From: Microthrixaceae bacterium
Lineage (GTDB): Bacteria; Actinomycetota; Acidimicrobiia; Acidimicrobiales; Microtrichaceae
Length of the DNA stretch: 64,000 bases
Direction: 5' to 3'
Assembly (NCBI GenBank): GCA_023958095.1
Contig: JAMLGJ010000003.1
Coordinates: 89,472-153,471 of the forward strand
Shown: positions 17,110-25,117 of the stretch, one piece after another
Layout: every line of letters begins with the position of its first letter
Numbering within the stretch: the stretch's first letter is position 1
Position numbers and translations under genes: made by a program
Notes under the pieces: generated by a model
Databases searched by the model: none
Told to the model about the DNA's origin: nothing
What the model saw: only the letters and a program-made list of their open reading frames with translations

Positions 17110-18030
17110 TCAGGGCAGGTGGGCTATCGCCTCGTCGAAGACCCTGAACAGGGCTGGCCCCGCCTTGTCGGAACGACTCAGCACTCCGAGGCGCCTGCAC
17201 CTCGCGAGGATCTCCCGTGCCTCGCGCCCCGGCCAGGGTTTCGGCAGGAGTTCCGGGGGCAGCAGCGGGTCCCGCTCGAAACACGAGTTGAACCGAATCG
17301 CGATGTGGAGCGCACCGGGAAGGAAGTCGTGCTCGGAGAGTCGCTCCCCCCGGTCGCGCATCTCCTCGAGGCGGCGGGGGACGTCGCGGTAGGTGCTGAT
17401 GAACTCCTCGTAGGCCCGGGCCACCGACTCGAGGTCCCAGAGGCGGGCGGCGATCTCGCGCGGGTCGGTGGTCGTGCCGAGTGAGAGGTCGTCGGTGCTC
17501 CAGGTGTTGATGTGCGAGGCGATGCCGAGCCGTTCGGCATCCCTGGTGACCTCGTCCTCCCAGGCGTGCGGGGAGGTGTACAGGCCGGGTTGCAGCTGTG
17601 CCCCACCCAGTTCGAGCAGGTGGTCCCTGAAACGGTCGCGTGCCGATCGGCTGGCCTCGGGCACCGCGAAGGCAGCCATGTGCCAGTTGCGGTCCCAACC
17701 ACGGCCGGCGGAGTCCTGTGCGTAGGCGAGCAGGTGCCGCTGCTGGTTGACCTCCAGCAACGCGCGGCCTTCCTCGGTCGCCTCGAAGACCGCCTCACGG
17801 CCCTCGCCCTCGCGTTCGAACAGTCCCTCGCGGGTGAGGCGTCGCAGACAGGACCGGACCGCTTCGACGGGAATGGCGCACTCCTGGGCGACCCGGTACA
17901 GCTCGGAGCCGACCACGCGACCGTTGCTGTTGGCCAGCCCCAGCACCATGAGCCGTGTCGTCACCCCGCCATCGGTGGTGTTCACGATCGGTGATCGATC
18001 GGTCGGATCTCCAACGGTCGTATGCTCCAC
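17110..18030 (-). CDS. PaaX-like transcriptional regulator
   Basis: This 306-residue protein has an N-terminal winged helix (about 25-85: MVLGLANSNGRVVGSELYRVA, CLRRLTREGLFERE). The central and C-terminal parts match the PaaX family, for example GLYTSPHAWEDEV, the AYEEFISTYRDVPRRLEEM region, and LPGALHIAIRFN. PaaX-type repressors often respond to aryl-CoA thioesters. The closest metabolic gene is the divergent GNAT-like gene. GTG 18030 is chosen because TTGACT-N18-GATCAT ends six bases before it. A longer frame to 18435 runs through the opposite gene and is rejected. Confidence 0.78.
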   Translation of the reverse strand: MEHTTVGDPTDRSPIVNTTDGGVTTRLMVLGLANSNGRVVGSELYRVAQECAIPVEAVRSCLRRLTREGLFEREGEGREAVFEATEEGRALLEVNQQRHLLAYAQDSAGRGWDRNWHMAAFAVPEASRSARDRFRDHLLELGGAQLQPGLYTSPHAWEDEVTRDAERLGIASHINTWSTDDLSLGTTTDPREIAARLWDLESVARAYEEFISTYRDVPRRLEEMRDRGERLSEHDFLPGALHIAIRFNSCFERDPLLPPELLPKPWPGREAREILARCRRLGVLSRSDKAGPALFRVFDEAIAHLP

Positions 18031-18036
18031 GACCGA

Positions 18037-18066
18037 ATGATCCCGCCCGTGGGGCGCAGCAGTCAA
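18037..18066 (-). promoter_or_regulatory. Promoter of the PaaX-like regulator
   Basis: Minus strand: TTGACT (18066-18061), 18-bp spacer, GATCAT (18042-18037), then 6 nt to GTG 18030. This is one of the few places with a recognisable -35. Confidence 0.5.
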
Positions 18067-18137
18067 AGCCGACGGGGACCACCGACGCAACCTGCCGCCG
18101 GTTGGGGCCATCGGGCGCGCTGGCGGGGCGATCTGGC

Positions 18138-18143
18138 TACCCT
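18138..18143 (+). promoter_or_regulatory. -10 element of the GNAT-like gene
   Basis: TACCCT, about 60 bases before ATG 18202, so this mRNA has a leader ending in GAGGAGGTCAGCAC. Confidence 0.45.
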
Positions 18144-18201
18144 GCTCGTTGGCGGAAACCGATGTCGGAGTTCTCCACTGCCGCTCCGAGGAGGTCAGCA
18201 C

Positions 18202-19041
18202 ATGTCGATCGTCGACAGGATCAACTACTACAAGCCGCGTCGCACCGAGTGCGTGTTGTTCGCCAGGCCGTTGCCGTTGATCGCCGACGAATACCCCGAT
18301 CCCGGTGAGGACTACTCCTTCAAGGCGGTCTTCGATCCCGACGACAGGCACCTGCGGGCACTGGAGGGCGACGAGCGCTGCGAGTTGATGAAGCCCTTCT
18401 TCGCAAAGGGCGGCTTCGCGATGCTCGCGATCCACGAACCCACCGACAAGGCCGTGTCGAAGATGTGGCTGTTGACCTTCACCCCGTCACCGATGGACGC
18501 GAAGCGTGGGCTGTTGCCGATCAAGCTGGCCCGCGACGAGTGCTTCATCCTCGACATATGGACCCACCCCGACTTCAGGCGTCAGGCGGTCTCCTTCACC
18601 GTGGCCTACGAGATGGGGCGTGTGGTCGACACCCTGTTTCCGCAGTTCAGGTGGGTCTACGGGTACGCCCACAAGGACAACGAGGCGTCGAGGAACCTCA
18701 TGACGTTGCTGTACGGCATGTGGCCCGTGCAGGAGTTCACCGAGGTCGAGGTGGGTCGCTTCTGGGTGACCCTCGAACCCGGCTCCGACAAGCCGAGGTT
18801 CGGCCCGTTCTCGAAGGAGGGACGGCATTCAGGTGCCGGGTTGCAGGTTCCGGGGCGCCCGCGAACGGGGGACATGTACCGCGACTACCACCACAAGGAC
18901 GGGTTCGCCCGGGCGAAGCTCGACGCGGAGATCGTGACCTGGCTCACGCCGGGGCCCGACTGGTTCGACAACGACCATCCCCTCGATGCGGATGGGAACC
19001 CGGCCACACCGGAGACGCTTCCGCGCGAGCTCGGCGGCTAG
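18202..19041 (+). CDS. GNAT-like acetyltransferase, substrate unknown
   Basis: This 279-residue cytosolic protein has a central region that reads like a GNAT acetyltransferase fold: FILDIWTHPDFRRQAVSFTVAYEM (the acyl-CoA pyrophosphate-loop area, though the usual Q/RxxGxG/A is imperfect), then GYAHKDNEASRNLMTLLYG, typical of the last GNAT helix. No other motif names a substrate. The start is ATG 18202 with a GAGGAGG Shine-Dalgarno; an open frame 60 codons upstream has no support. The last 4 bp overlap the DAHP synthase gene tail to tail. It is divergent from the PaaX-like regulator, which might control it. Confidence 0.65.
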   Translation: MSIVDRINYYKPRRTECVLFARPLPLIADEYPDPGEDYSFKAVFDPDDRHLRALEGDERCELMKPFFAKGGFAMLAIHEPTDKAVSKMWLLTFTPSPMDAKRGLLPIKLARDECFILDIWTHPDFRRQAVSFTVAYEMGRVVDTLFPQFRWVYGYAHKDNEASRNLMTLLYGMWPVQEFTEVEVGRFWVTLEPGSDKPRFGPFSKEGRHSGAGLQVPGRPRTGDMYRDYHHKDGFARAKLDAEIVTWLTPGPDWFDNDHPLDADGNPATPETLPRELGG

Positions 19042-20423
19042 CCGGCGGCGACTGCACCGCCGTTGTCGTCGCCCCGCAGCAGTTCAGCCACCCGGAAGGC
19101 GAGATCCACGCTCTGGCGGCCGTTGAGGCGGGGGTCGCACATCGTCTCGTAGCGCAGACCCAGGTCGTCGTCGAGGATCTCCTCGGCCCCACCGAGGCAC
19201 TCGGTGACGTCGTCACCGGTGAGTTCCACGTGCACACCGCCGGGCCACGTGCCCGCGGAACGGTGGGCGGCGAAGAACCCGGCGATCTCCTGGAGGATCG
19301 CGTCGAAGTGGCGGGTCTTGCGCCCCGAAGGTGAGGTGAAGGTGTTGCCGTGCATGGGGTCGCACGCCCACACCACCGGATGGCCCGCGTCGCGGGTTGC
19401 CTCCAGCAGTGGCGGAAGTGATTCGGCGACCGCCTCGGATCCCATCCGGGATATGAGCGTGAGGCGGCCGGGAACCTTCCCGGGATTGAGGATCTCGCAG
19501 AGCTCCACGATCTCCGAGGGGGTCATGGTGGGTCCGACCTTGCAGCCGACGGGGTTCGCGATGCCCCTGAAGAACTCGACGTGGGCGTCCTCCAGCCCCC
19601 GTGTGCGTTCGCCGATCCACACCATGTGTGCCGAGCAGTCGTACCAGTCGCCGGTGAGGGAGTCCTTGCGGGTGAGCGCCTCCTCGTATCCGAGCACGAG
19701 TGCTTCGTGTGAGGTGAAGAAATCGACCTCGTGAAGCTTCGGCACGGTCTCGGTGTTGATCCCGCACGCGCCCATGAAGCGCATGGCGCGGTCGATCTCG
19801 TCGGCCAGGCGCTCGTAGCGCCTTCCCTCGGGGCTCGACGAGACGAACTCCTGGTTCCACTGGTGCACCCGACGCAGGTCGGCGAAACCACCCTTGGTGA
19901 ACGCTCGCAACAGGTTGAGCGTGGCCGCCGACTGGTTGTAGGCCTGCATCAGCCTCTGTGGGTCGGGTATCCGCGCCGAGGCCAGGAAGCCGATGTCGTT
20001 GACCATGTGGCCACGGAAGCTCGGCAGCTCCGTGCCGTCCACGGACTCGGTGGGTGAGGACCGCGGCTTGGCGAACTGCCCGGCGATCCGGCCCAGCTTC
20101 ACCGTCGGCACACCGGTGGAGTAGGTCAGCACCACGGCCATCTGGAGGATCACCCGCAGGCGTTCTCGGATCGAGTTCGCCGAGAAGGAATCGAACGACT
20201 CCGCACAGTCACCGGCCTGCAGCAGGAAAGCCTCGCCGTTGGCCACGCGACCGAGGTCTCCCATCAGCGCCCGAGCCTCGCCGGCGAAGACCAGCGGCGG
20301 TACCTCCGCGAGGTTCTTGAGCACGCTCTCGAGCTCGGATTCGTCGGGCCAGTCGGGCTGTTGGAGCGCCGTGCGGGAGCGCCACGACTCGGGGGTCCAC
20401 TCGGGGCGGTCAGCGGTGCTCAT
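19038..20423 (-). CDS. aroG: Class II 3-deoxy-7-phosphoheptulonate (DAHP) synthase
   Basis: This 461-residue enzyme condenses phosphoenolpyruvate and erythrose 4-phosphate, the first step of the shikimate pathway. It belongs to the plant-type class II family found in mycobacteria and streptomycetes. Landmarks are FLLQAGDCAESF (metal-binding Cys), AGQFAKPRSSPTE, FFTSHEALVLGYEEALTR, KVGPTM, RMGSE and WACDPMHGNT (metal-binding His), plus the closing HVELTGDDVTECLGG. ATG 20423 is preferred over an ATG 8 codons upstream because TAGCCT lies 8 nt before it and the family N-terminus (RPEWTPESWRS) starts there. Confidence 0.95.
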   Translation of the reverse strand: MSTADRPEWTPESWRSRTALQQPDWPDESELESVLKNLAEVPPLVFAGEARALMGDLGRVANGEAFLLQAGDCAESFDSFSANSIRERLRVILQMAVVLTYSTGVPTVKLGRIAGQFAKPRSSPTESVDGTELPSFRGHMVNDIGFLASARIPDPQRLMQAYNQSAATLNLLRAFTKGGFADLRRVHQWNQEFVSSSPEGRRYERLADEIDRAMRFMGACGINTETVPKLHEVDFFTSHEALVLGYEEALTRKDSLTGDWYDCSAHMVWIGERTRGLEDAHVEFFRGIANPVGCKVGPTMTPSEIVELCEILNPGKVPGRLTLISRMGSEAVAESLPPLLEATRDAGHPVVWACDPMHGNTFTSPSGRKTRHFDAILQEIAGFFAAHRSAGTWPGGVHVELTGDDVTECLGGAEEILDDDLGLRYETMCDPRLNGRQSVDLAFRVAELLRGDDNGGAVAAG

Positions 20424-20431
20424 CGGCAACA

Positions 20432-20437
20432 AGGCTA
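20432..20437 (-). promoter_or_regulatory. -10 element of the DAHP synthase gene
   Basis: TAGCCT on the minus strand, 8 nt before ATG 20423; leaderless layout. Confidence 0.5.
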
Positions 20438-20469
20438 CAAGCGGCACCCCTGTGCACCGAAAGCGGTTT

Positions 20470-20485
20470 GTGCGCCCACGCGCAC
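20470..20485 (-). terminator. Hairpin after the sigma factor gene
   Basis: GTGCGC-4 nt-GCGCAC hairpin about 40 nt past the sigma-factor stop and before the DAHP synthase promoter. Short and without T tract, so a candidate only. Confidence 0.35.
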
Positions 20486-20526
20486 CCCTTGCGGGCGAAG
20501 GAGCAACCTTGCCGTGATGGCTCGGC

Positions 20527-21357
20527 TCAGTACTGCCCGGCGGGGCTCAGCGCGGTCTCGCGCACCGAGTTGACCGCTCGCTTGACGAGCCGACGCGCGG
20601 CCTCCGCGGTCACACCGAGTTCCTCGCCGACCTCCCGGTAGCTGCGTCGCCTGCCGTCCGCGAGACCGAAACGCTTCTCGACGGCGGTTCGTGCCCGCGT
20701 GTCCAGGACGTCGAGGAGGCCGTGGAGCCACTCCTCGTGCTCGTTGTCGAGAACGACCGACTCCGGGCCGGCGGTGCGGTCGGCGATCAGGTCGACGAGC
20801 TCGCTCGAGTCGTCGTCGCCCACCGTCCGGTCGAGCGAGGTGGGAGTGGTCAGCCGGTGCAGTCGCGCGTGCTCGGCGTCCAGTTCGTCACCATCGCCCG
20901 AGACGTGGCGCAGGGCCGAACGCAACGCGGCCGAGCGGTCCCCCGGGATCCTCACCAAGGAGGCCTTCTGGTCGAGGGCCCGTCCGATGGACTGACGGAT
21001 CCAGAACGTGGCATAGGTGGAGAACTTGAATCCCTTGCGCCAGTCGAACTTGTCGACCGCGTGCTCGAGCCCGAGGTTGCCCTCCTGGACGAGGTCCAAC
21101 AGCTCCATGCCCGCCGGCAGCGGGTAGCGGCGGGCGACGCTCACCACCAGGCGGAGGTTGGCCCGGATGAAGCGGTCCTTGGCTGCGGCGCCGGCCGCGA
21201 TGGAACGGTCCAGCTTGCGGCCGCGTTCACCTGCTTCCTTGCGGCGGCGGGCCTCGTTGCCCTCCTCGATGGCCTTGGCCAGCCGAATCTCGTCGTCGGC
21301 ATCGAGCAGCGGCACCGCTCCGATTTCGTTCAGGTACATGCCTACCGAGTCGCTCAT
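20527..21357 (-). CDS. Second sigma-70 family factor (group 2/3 type)
   Basis: This 276-residue RNA polymerase sigma factor has region 1.2 (DSVGMYLNEIGAVPLL), region 2 ([37 protein letters not shown]) and region 2.3/2.4 ([18 protein letters not shown]). A shortened region 3 follows, then region 4 (SYREVGEELGVTAEAARRLVKRA). It lacks the long N-terminus of the housekeeping RpoD at the right end of the window. Its region 4.2 recognition helix differs from the RERIRQIE form, suggesting another -35 preference. GGAAGG precedes ATG 21357. No anti-sigma gene is adjacent. Confidence 0.88.
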   Translation of the reverse strand: MSDSVGMYLNEIGAVPLLDADDEIRLAKAIEEGNEARRRKEAGERGRKLDRSIAAGAAAKDRFIRANLRLVVSVARRYPLPAGMELLDLVQEGNLGLEHAVDKFDWRKGFKFSTYATFWIRQSIGRALDQKASLVRIPGDRSAALRSALRHVSGDGDELDAEHARLHRLTTPTSLDRTVGDDDSSELVDLIADRTAGPESVVLDNEHEEWLHGLLDVLDTRARTAVEKRFGLADGRRRSYREVGEELGVTAEAARRLVKRAVNSVRETALSPAGQY

Positions 21358-21494
21358 CTGCTCGCCTTCCGGTTCCAACGGTGCGGATCGCTGGGGTGAT
21401 CCGTCTCGCTCTGGTATCGGCCCGGAGGGGGCTGAGTTGAGGACTACGCGGCATTGCCGGCCGTCACATGGGTCGGAAACCGCGTTCGCACCGC

Positions 21495-21500
21495 TACCGT
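21495..21500 (+). promoter_or_regulatory. -10 element of the nadD operon
   Basis: TACCGT, six bases before GTG 21507; leaderless layout. It fixes the nadD start. Confidence 0.5.
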
Positions 21501-21506
21501 GGTCCG

Positions 21507-22151
21507 GTGGCAACGGATGCGGCTACGGGTGGCCACGGTCCCGCGGGGCTCCGGTCGGGTGCGGTTCCGGAGCGCATCGGTGTGCTCGGGGGCACGTTCG
21601 ACCCGCCCCACATCGGCCACCTCGTCATGGCGACGACCGTGCGCGACGAACTCGGTCTCGATGCGGTCTGGTTGATGGTGGCCGGAGACCCGTGGCAGAA
21701 GTCCCCGCACGGCGACGTGTCGCCGGCGCAGGACCGTCTTGCCATGACAGCTGCGGCGGTACGAGGTGTGGACGGGCTCGAGGTGAGCGACCTCGAGGTG
21801 CAGCGGGAAGGGCCCACCTACACCGTGGAGACCCTCGAGGAGCTCCGCGCCGCACGCCCGGAGGTGGAGTGGTACTGGATCCTCGGAGCCGATGCCCTCG
21901 CGCACCTGGACACCTGGCACCGCTACCGGGAGCTGTCCGGGCTGTGCCACCTGGTGGTGGTGGACAGGCCGGGTGCGGACCTCGTCGTGCCCGACGGTGT
22001 GCAGGTGCAGGTGGTCGAGGCACCGCTTCTCGAGGTCTCCTCGACGGAACTGCGCCGTCGTGTGGCCGACGGTCGGTCGCTCGACTTCCTCGTGCCAACC
22101 GCTGCCATCTCCGAGATCGACGGGCGTGGACTCTACGCTGGTCGTCGATGA
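21507..22151 (+). CDS. nadD: Nicotinate-nucleotide adenylyltransferase
   Basis: This 214-residue enzyme adenylates nicotinate mononucleotide in NAD synthesis. The nucleotidylyltransferase signature GTFDPPHIGH lies near residues 30-40. WYWILGADALAHLDTWHRY and the C-terminal VSSTELRRRVADGR (ISSTxIR motif) complete the picture. The N-terminal 20 residues before IGVLGGTF are a variable extension. GTG 21507 is set by the TACCGT hexamer 6 nt upstream. It is the first gene of nadD, LCP-like and rsfS, each overlapping the next by 4 bp. Confidence 0.93.
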   Translation: MATDAATGGHGPAGLRSGAVPERIGVLGGTFDPPHIGHLVMATTVRDELGLDAVWLMVAGDPWQKSPHGDVSPAQDRLAMTAAAVRGVDGLEVSDLEVQREGPTYTVETLEELRAARPEVEWYWILGADALAHLDTWHRYRELSGLCHLVVVDRPGADLVVPDGVQVQVVEAPLLEVSSTELRRRVADGRSLDFLVPTAAISEIDGRGLYAGRR

Positions 22152-23416
22152 CGGTGACCGACGAGCAGCCGGGGCTGGAACCGAGGGTCGTGAGGGACGA
22201 CAGCCCGACCCTGCCCCCACGCGCCGAAGCAGTGGTGCGCCGCCGGCGCATCGAATCCCGCCAACGGCGCATCACGCGCATGCAAGCCGGGGTGACGATC
22301 CTCTTCGTGGTGCTGCTCGCCGCACTGGTCTGGCTCGGCTATCGGGCGACGCTCGAGGTGGGAGGGGGCTCGGACTCGCGGGTCACCGATCCGACCGCGC
22401 CCGGCTACCTGGCGACACCGGTGCACACGATCGTCGACAGTTACGTGGTGACCGACGACGACGGTGGCTACGTGACCTCGTTGCTCGTCGTGCCCGACAG
22501 CTCGGGCTCGGGCGGCACGGTCGTGCCACTGGCATCGATCATGGTGCTGCCGGAACCCGAGACGTTCCTGCGCGACGTCTATGACGCAGAAGGGCTCGAG
22601 GGGTTCCGTTCGCGACTCGGCGACACACTCGGCTTCTCGATCGGCTCGGTCCGCGAGGTCCCCGTCGAGGCGATGGTGGACCTTGCCGACGGCCTGCCGA
22701 TCGAGGTCGAGAACCCGGATCCGCTGATCGTTCCGGGCGAGGAGGGCGGCGACGTCAGGTACCCGTCGGGAACCCTTTCGATACCGCCGGAGGGACTGGC
22801 GGAGTTCATGGCCTTCGAGGGCGCCGACGACCCCGCGCCCAACCAGCAGATCCGGCTGTCACAGGTGTGGGAGGAGCTGCTCGCGAGGGCAGAGGGGCGC
22901 GACCACGACGGGCTGCCCGAGGGCGAAGCGACCGAGGGGGCCGAGTCCCCCGTGTTCGGCGAGATGGTCGACCAGCTCGCAGCCGGGGACGTCCGATTCG
23001 ACTCGGTTCCCCTCTACCGCCAACCGCTGCCCGGGAGCATCATCGTGGTGGCCTGGATGGTGGATCCGCAGTACATCGACGGGTTCGTCTCGAAGGTGGT
23101 TCCCCTGCCCACCTCACCCTCACCCGGGCGACGTCCGAGCGTTGCGGTGCTCAACGGTTCGAGCGACCCCGATGCGGTGTCCGCGGCCGTTCCGAAGGTC
23201 GTCTCGGGTGGGGGTGAGGTGTCGGTGGTCGGCAACGCCATGAGCTTCGACGTCGACACCACGACCGTGGAGTACCTCTACCCGGAGGAAGCCGAGGCGG
23301 CCGAGCGCATCGCGGAGCAGTTGGGCGTGGAGGCAACCGAGGGCAGTCCACCCGACAACCCTGACCTGGACGGGGTCTCCGTGGTGGTCACGCTCGGATC
23401 GGATCTCGCCCCGTGA
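22148..23416 (+). CDS. LCP-like membrane protein with LytR_C domain
   Basis: This 422-residue protein has a basic cytosolic tail, one transmembrane segment (about 46-66: AGVTILFVVLLAALVWLGY) and a large extracellular part. The middle region has the outline of a LytR-CpsA-Psr domain (IVDSYVVTDDDGGYVTSLL, RLGDTLGFSIGSVREVP), but without the usual run of catalytic arginines. The end (VAVLNGSSDPDAVSAAVPKV through VVVTLG) fits the LytR C-terminal domain. LCP proteins attach polymers to peptidoglycan; this member may be catalytically weak or have changed role (inference). ATG overlaps the nadD stop (ATGA) and the gene runs into rsfS. Confidence 0.72.
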   Translation: MTVTDEQPGLEPRVVRDDSPTLPPRAEAVVRRRRIESRQRRITRMQAGVTILFVVLLAALVWLGYRATLEVGGGSDSRVTDPTAPGYLATPVHTIVDSYVVTDDDGGYVTSLLVVPDSSGSGGTVVPLASIMVLPEPETFLRDVYDAEGLEGFRSRLGDTLGFSIGSVREVPVEAMVDLADGLPIEVENPDPLIVPGEEGGDVRYPSGTLSIPPEGLAEFMAFEGADDPAPNQQIRLSQVWEELLARAEGRDHDGLPEGEATEGAESPVFGEMVDQLAAGDVRFDSVPLYRQPLPGSIIVVAWMVDPQYIDGFVSKVVPLPTSPSPGRRPSVAVLNGSSDPDAVSAAVPKVVSGGGEVSVVGNAMSFDVDTTTVEYLYPEEAEAAERIAEQLGVEATEGSPPDNPDLDGVSVVVTLGSDLAP

Positions 23417-23808
23417 CCGGGGACGGAACGGCCCCTCGGCCCGAACCGGAGGACTCCCCTCGGTCGCTGGCGGTGGCGGCTGCCAGGGCTGCGGACGAGA
23501 AGCTCGCCACCGACGTCGTCATCCTCGACGTGGGTGACGCGATCGGCATATGTGATCACTTCGTGTTGGCCTCGGCGTCCAACGAGCGCCAGGTCAAGGC
23601 GGTGGTGGACCGCGTCGAGGAGGCCGTCCGCGAGGTGACGGGTCGATCGCCCGTGGCCGATGAGGGGCGCGGCGCGCGCCGGTGGGTGGTGCTCGACTAC
23701 GGGGACGTTGCAGTTCACGTGTTCCTCGCGGACGAGCGCGAGTACTACCGCCTCGACCGTCTCTACGGCGACGTCCCCCGCACCCCCTGGCAACCAGCAG
23801 CGAACTGA
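23413..23808 (+). CDS. rsfS: Ribosomal silencing factor RsfS
   Basis: This is a 131-residue RsfS/Iojap protein that binds L14 (uL14) on the 50S subunit and blocks subunit joining when nutrients are low. Conserved parts are SLAVAAARAADEKLATDVVILDV, ICDHFVLASASNERQVKAV, and the diagnostic RWVVLDYGDVAVHVFLADEREYY. The GTG start overlaps the upstream stop. The gene order nadD-(LCP)-rsfS is common in actinobacteria. Its TGA stop (23806-23808) sits inside the left arm of a long palindrome, so the hairpin forms at the very end of the coding region. Confidence 0.95.
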   Translation: MTGDGTAPRPEPEDSPRSLAVAAARAADEKLATDVVILDVGDAIGICDHFVLASASNERQVKAVVDRVEEAVREVTGRSPVADEGRGARRWVVLDYGDVAVHVFLADEREYYRLDRLYGDVPRTPWQPAAN

Positions 23809-23850
23809 TCGTGGTGGTGCCGAGGGGTTGTGCCCCACCACGATCAGTTC
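23802..23850. repeat. Palindrome A (16-bp perfect arms), possible terminator
   Basis: GAACTGATCGTGGTGG (23802-23817) pairs perfectly with 23835-23850 across a 17-nt loop. The rsfS stop codon lies in the left arm. It shares its first 10 bases, and most of the rest, with palindrome B 1 kb downstream. Confidence 0.9.
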
Positions 23851-23908
23851 CCAGTGGGGCCACGGCTGAGCGGGTCAACGGCTGAGTGAGTCCAAGGCTG
23901 AGGGCGTC

Positions 23909-23914
23909 TACGGT
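23909..23914 (+). promoter_or_regulatory. -10 element of the flavin reductase gene
   Basis: TACGGT, seven bases before GTG 23922; leaderless layout. The region between palindrome A and this site carries imperfect CGGCTGAG repeats. Confidence 0.45.
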
Positions 23915-23921
23915 TGATGGC

Positions 23922-24716
23922 GTGGAGACAGCGCGCAGCACCGGAGACCTCGGCATCCGCGGACTGCGTCGGCGCGATGTCAGCTCCCGTCGCGGTGCCG
24001 GATCCCCCCATGCCACCCGCGCCACGGTGCCGGGAGGCACCGTCATCGACTCGGAGCCGGTGGGGGATTGGATCCGGATCCTGCGGGTGGGCCGACCTCC
24101 TGGGTTCGAGTTCGAGGCGGGGCAGTACGCCCGCATCAGCTGCGGTGGTTCCAGGTCTCGCAAGTTCTCGATCGCGTCGGCACCGAACGACTCCCAGTTG
24201 GAGTTCTGCATCGGGCTCAACCCCGAGGGGGAGGTCACCCCTTGCCTGTTCTCCCTCGGCCCCGGCTCACAGGTCGGGGTGGCGGCCGATGCCTCGGGCT
24301 CGTTCCGACTGGAGGAGCGGGCCACGCATCACGTGATGGTGGCCACGGCAACGGGCGTCGCCCCGATCCGATCGATGCTCCGTTCGGCGCTCCATGCTCG
24401 CAGCAGCAGCCGTTTCACCATCCTCCACGGTGCCTCTCGCCTCGCGGACCTGCCCTACCGGGCGGAGCTCGAGGAGCTCGCCGCCACCCACCCGACGGTC
24501 AGCTACGTGCCCACGGTGAGCCGGCCGCAGGAGGCTTCGAACAGGGGGTGGGCGGGTGCCACCGGGCGGGTGGAAGCCCTCCTCGAGGCGCACCTGGGTG
24601 AGCTCACGGGAGCACGAACCTGCGTGTACGCATGCGGCAACCCGGGGATGATCGCGAACGTGCGGTCCCTCGCCGAGGCCCGGAACCTGAGGGTGCGCAC
24701 GGAGTCGTTCGGCTGA
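23922..24716 (+). CDS. Ferredoxin-NADP reductase-like flavoprotein
   Basis: This 264-residue protein follows the FNR superfamily plan. The beta-barrel FAD domain contains RKFSIAS (the RxYS-type flavin motif) after GFEFEAGQYARISC. The NAD(P) domain contains TATGVAPIRSMLRSAL (pyrophosphate loop) and, near the end, YACGNPGMIANV (the C-G-x-P-x-M nicotinamide motif). It has no ferredoxin domain, so it would pass electrons to a separate partner. GTG 23922 is chosen because TACGGT lies 7 nt upstream; GTG 23886 is possible. The gene is a single unit bracketed by palindromes A and B. Its partner and substrate are unknown. Confidence 0.82.
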   Translation: METARSTGDLGIRGLRRRDVSSRRGAGSPHATRATVPGGTVIDSEPVGDWIRILRVGRPPGFEFEAGQYARISCGGSRSRKFSIASAPNDSQLEFCIGLNPEGEVTPCLFSLGPGSQVGVAADASGSFRLEERATHHVMVATATGVAPIRSMLRSALHARSSSRFTILHGASRLADLPYRAELEELAATHPTVSYVPTVSRPQEASNRGWAGATGRVEALLEAHLGELTGARTCVYACGNPGMIANVRSLAEARNLRVRTESFG

Positions 24717-24802
24717 CCTGCGTCGCTGGGCTGACCTGCGTCGTTCGGCTGACCCGTCGCGCTCGAGTCCAGCCCGGTGCTCGAGCCCAGCCCGCAGCGC
24801 TC

Positions 24803-24871
24803 CCAACCAGCCCGAACTGATCGTCGTGGTGCCCGACAGGTCGGCACCACGACGATCAGTTCGATGGTTGG
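24803..24871. repeat. Palindrome B (20-bp perfect arms plus outer 7-bp arms)
   Basis: GAACTGATCGTCGTGGTGCC (24814-24833) pairs perfectly with 24843-24862 across a 9-nt loop. Outside it, CCAACCA (24803-24809) and TGGTTGG (24865-24871) pair again. There is no T tract. It could act as a bidirectional terminator between the flavin reductase (+) and tRNA-Ala (-), but the match to palindrome A points to a repeated element. Confidence 0.93.
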
Positions 24872-24916
24872 CTTCGGTGGTGGCACCGAGGGTTCCTCGA
24901 TGGGAGGATCCCGTTG

Positions 24917-24989
24917 TGGAGCCGATGGGAATCGAACCCACGACCTCTTCCATGCCATGGAAGCGCTCTCCCAACTGAGCTACGGCCCC
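24917..24989 (-). tRNA. tRNA-Ala (anticodon GGC)
   Basis: 73-nt tRNA on the minus strand. The acceptor stem GGGGCCG pairs with CGGCTCC (one G-U). The D arm is GCTCAGTTGGGAGAGC, the anticodon stem CTTCC/GGAAG has loop ATGGCAT (anticodon GGC, positions 34-36), and the T arm GTGGG-TTCGATT-CCCAT follows. The discriminator is A; CCA is not encoded. Confidence 0.96.
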
Positions 24990-25004
24990 GAGAAGGGAGC
25001 CTGA

Positions 25005-25010
25005 ACCATA
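25005..25010 (-). promoter_or_regulatory. -10 element of tRNA-Ala
   Basis: TATGGT on the minus strand, 15 bases before the first base of the tRNA. Confidence 0.45.
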
Positions 25011-25111
25011 CCGCGCCGTCGGGCCGTTGCCGAAACGCATCCGGAGCGGGGCGACGGGAGCGCCCGACCCGGGCTGATCCCACCGGTTCGGGCGGCCAGG
25101 CGGGCCGTCGG

Positions 25112-25117
25112 TAGCAT
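25112..25117 (+). promoter_or_regulatory. -10 element of leuS
   Basis: TAGCAT, six bases before ATG 25124. If transcription starts at the ATG there is no room for a T-box leader. Confidence 0.5.
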
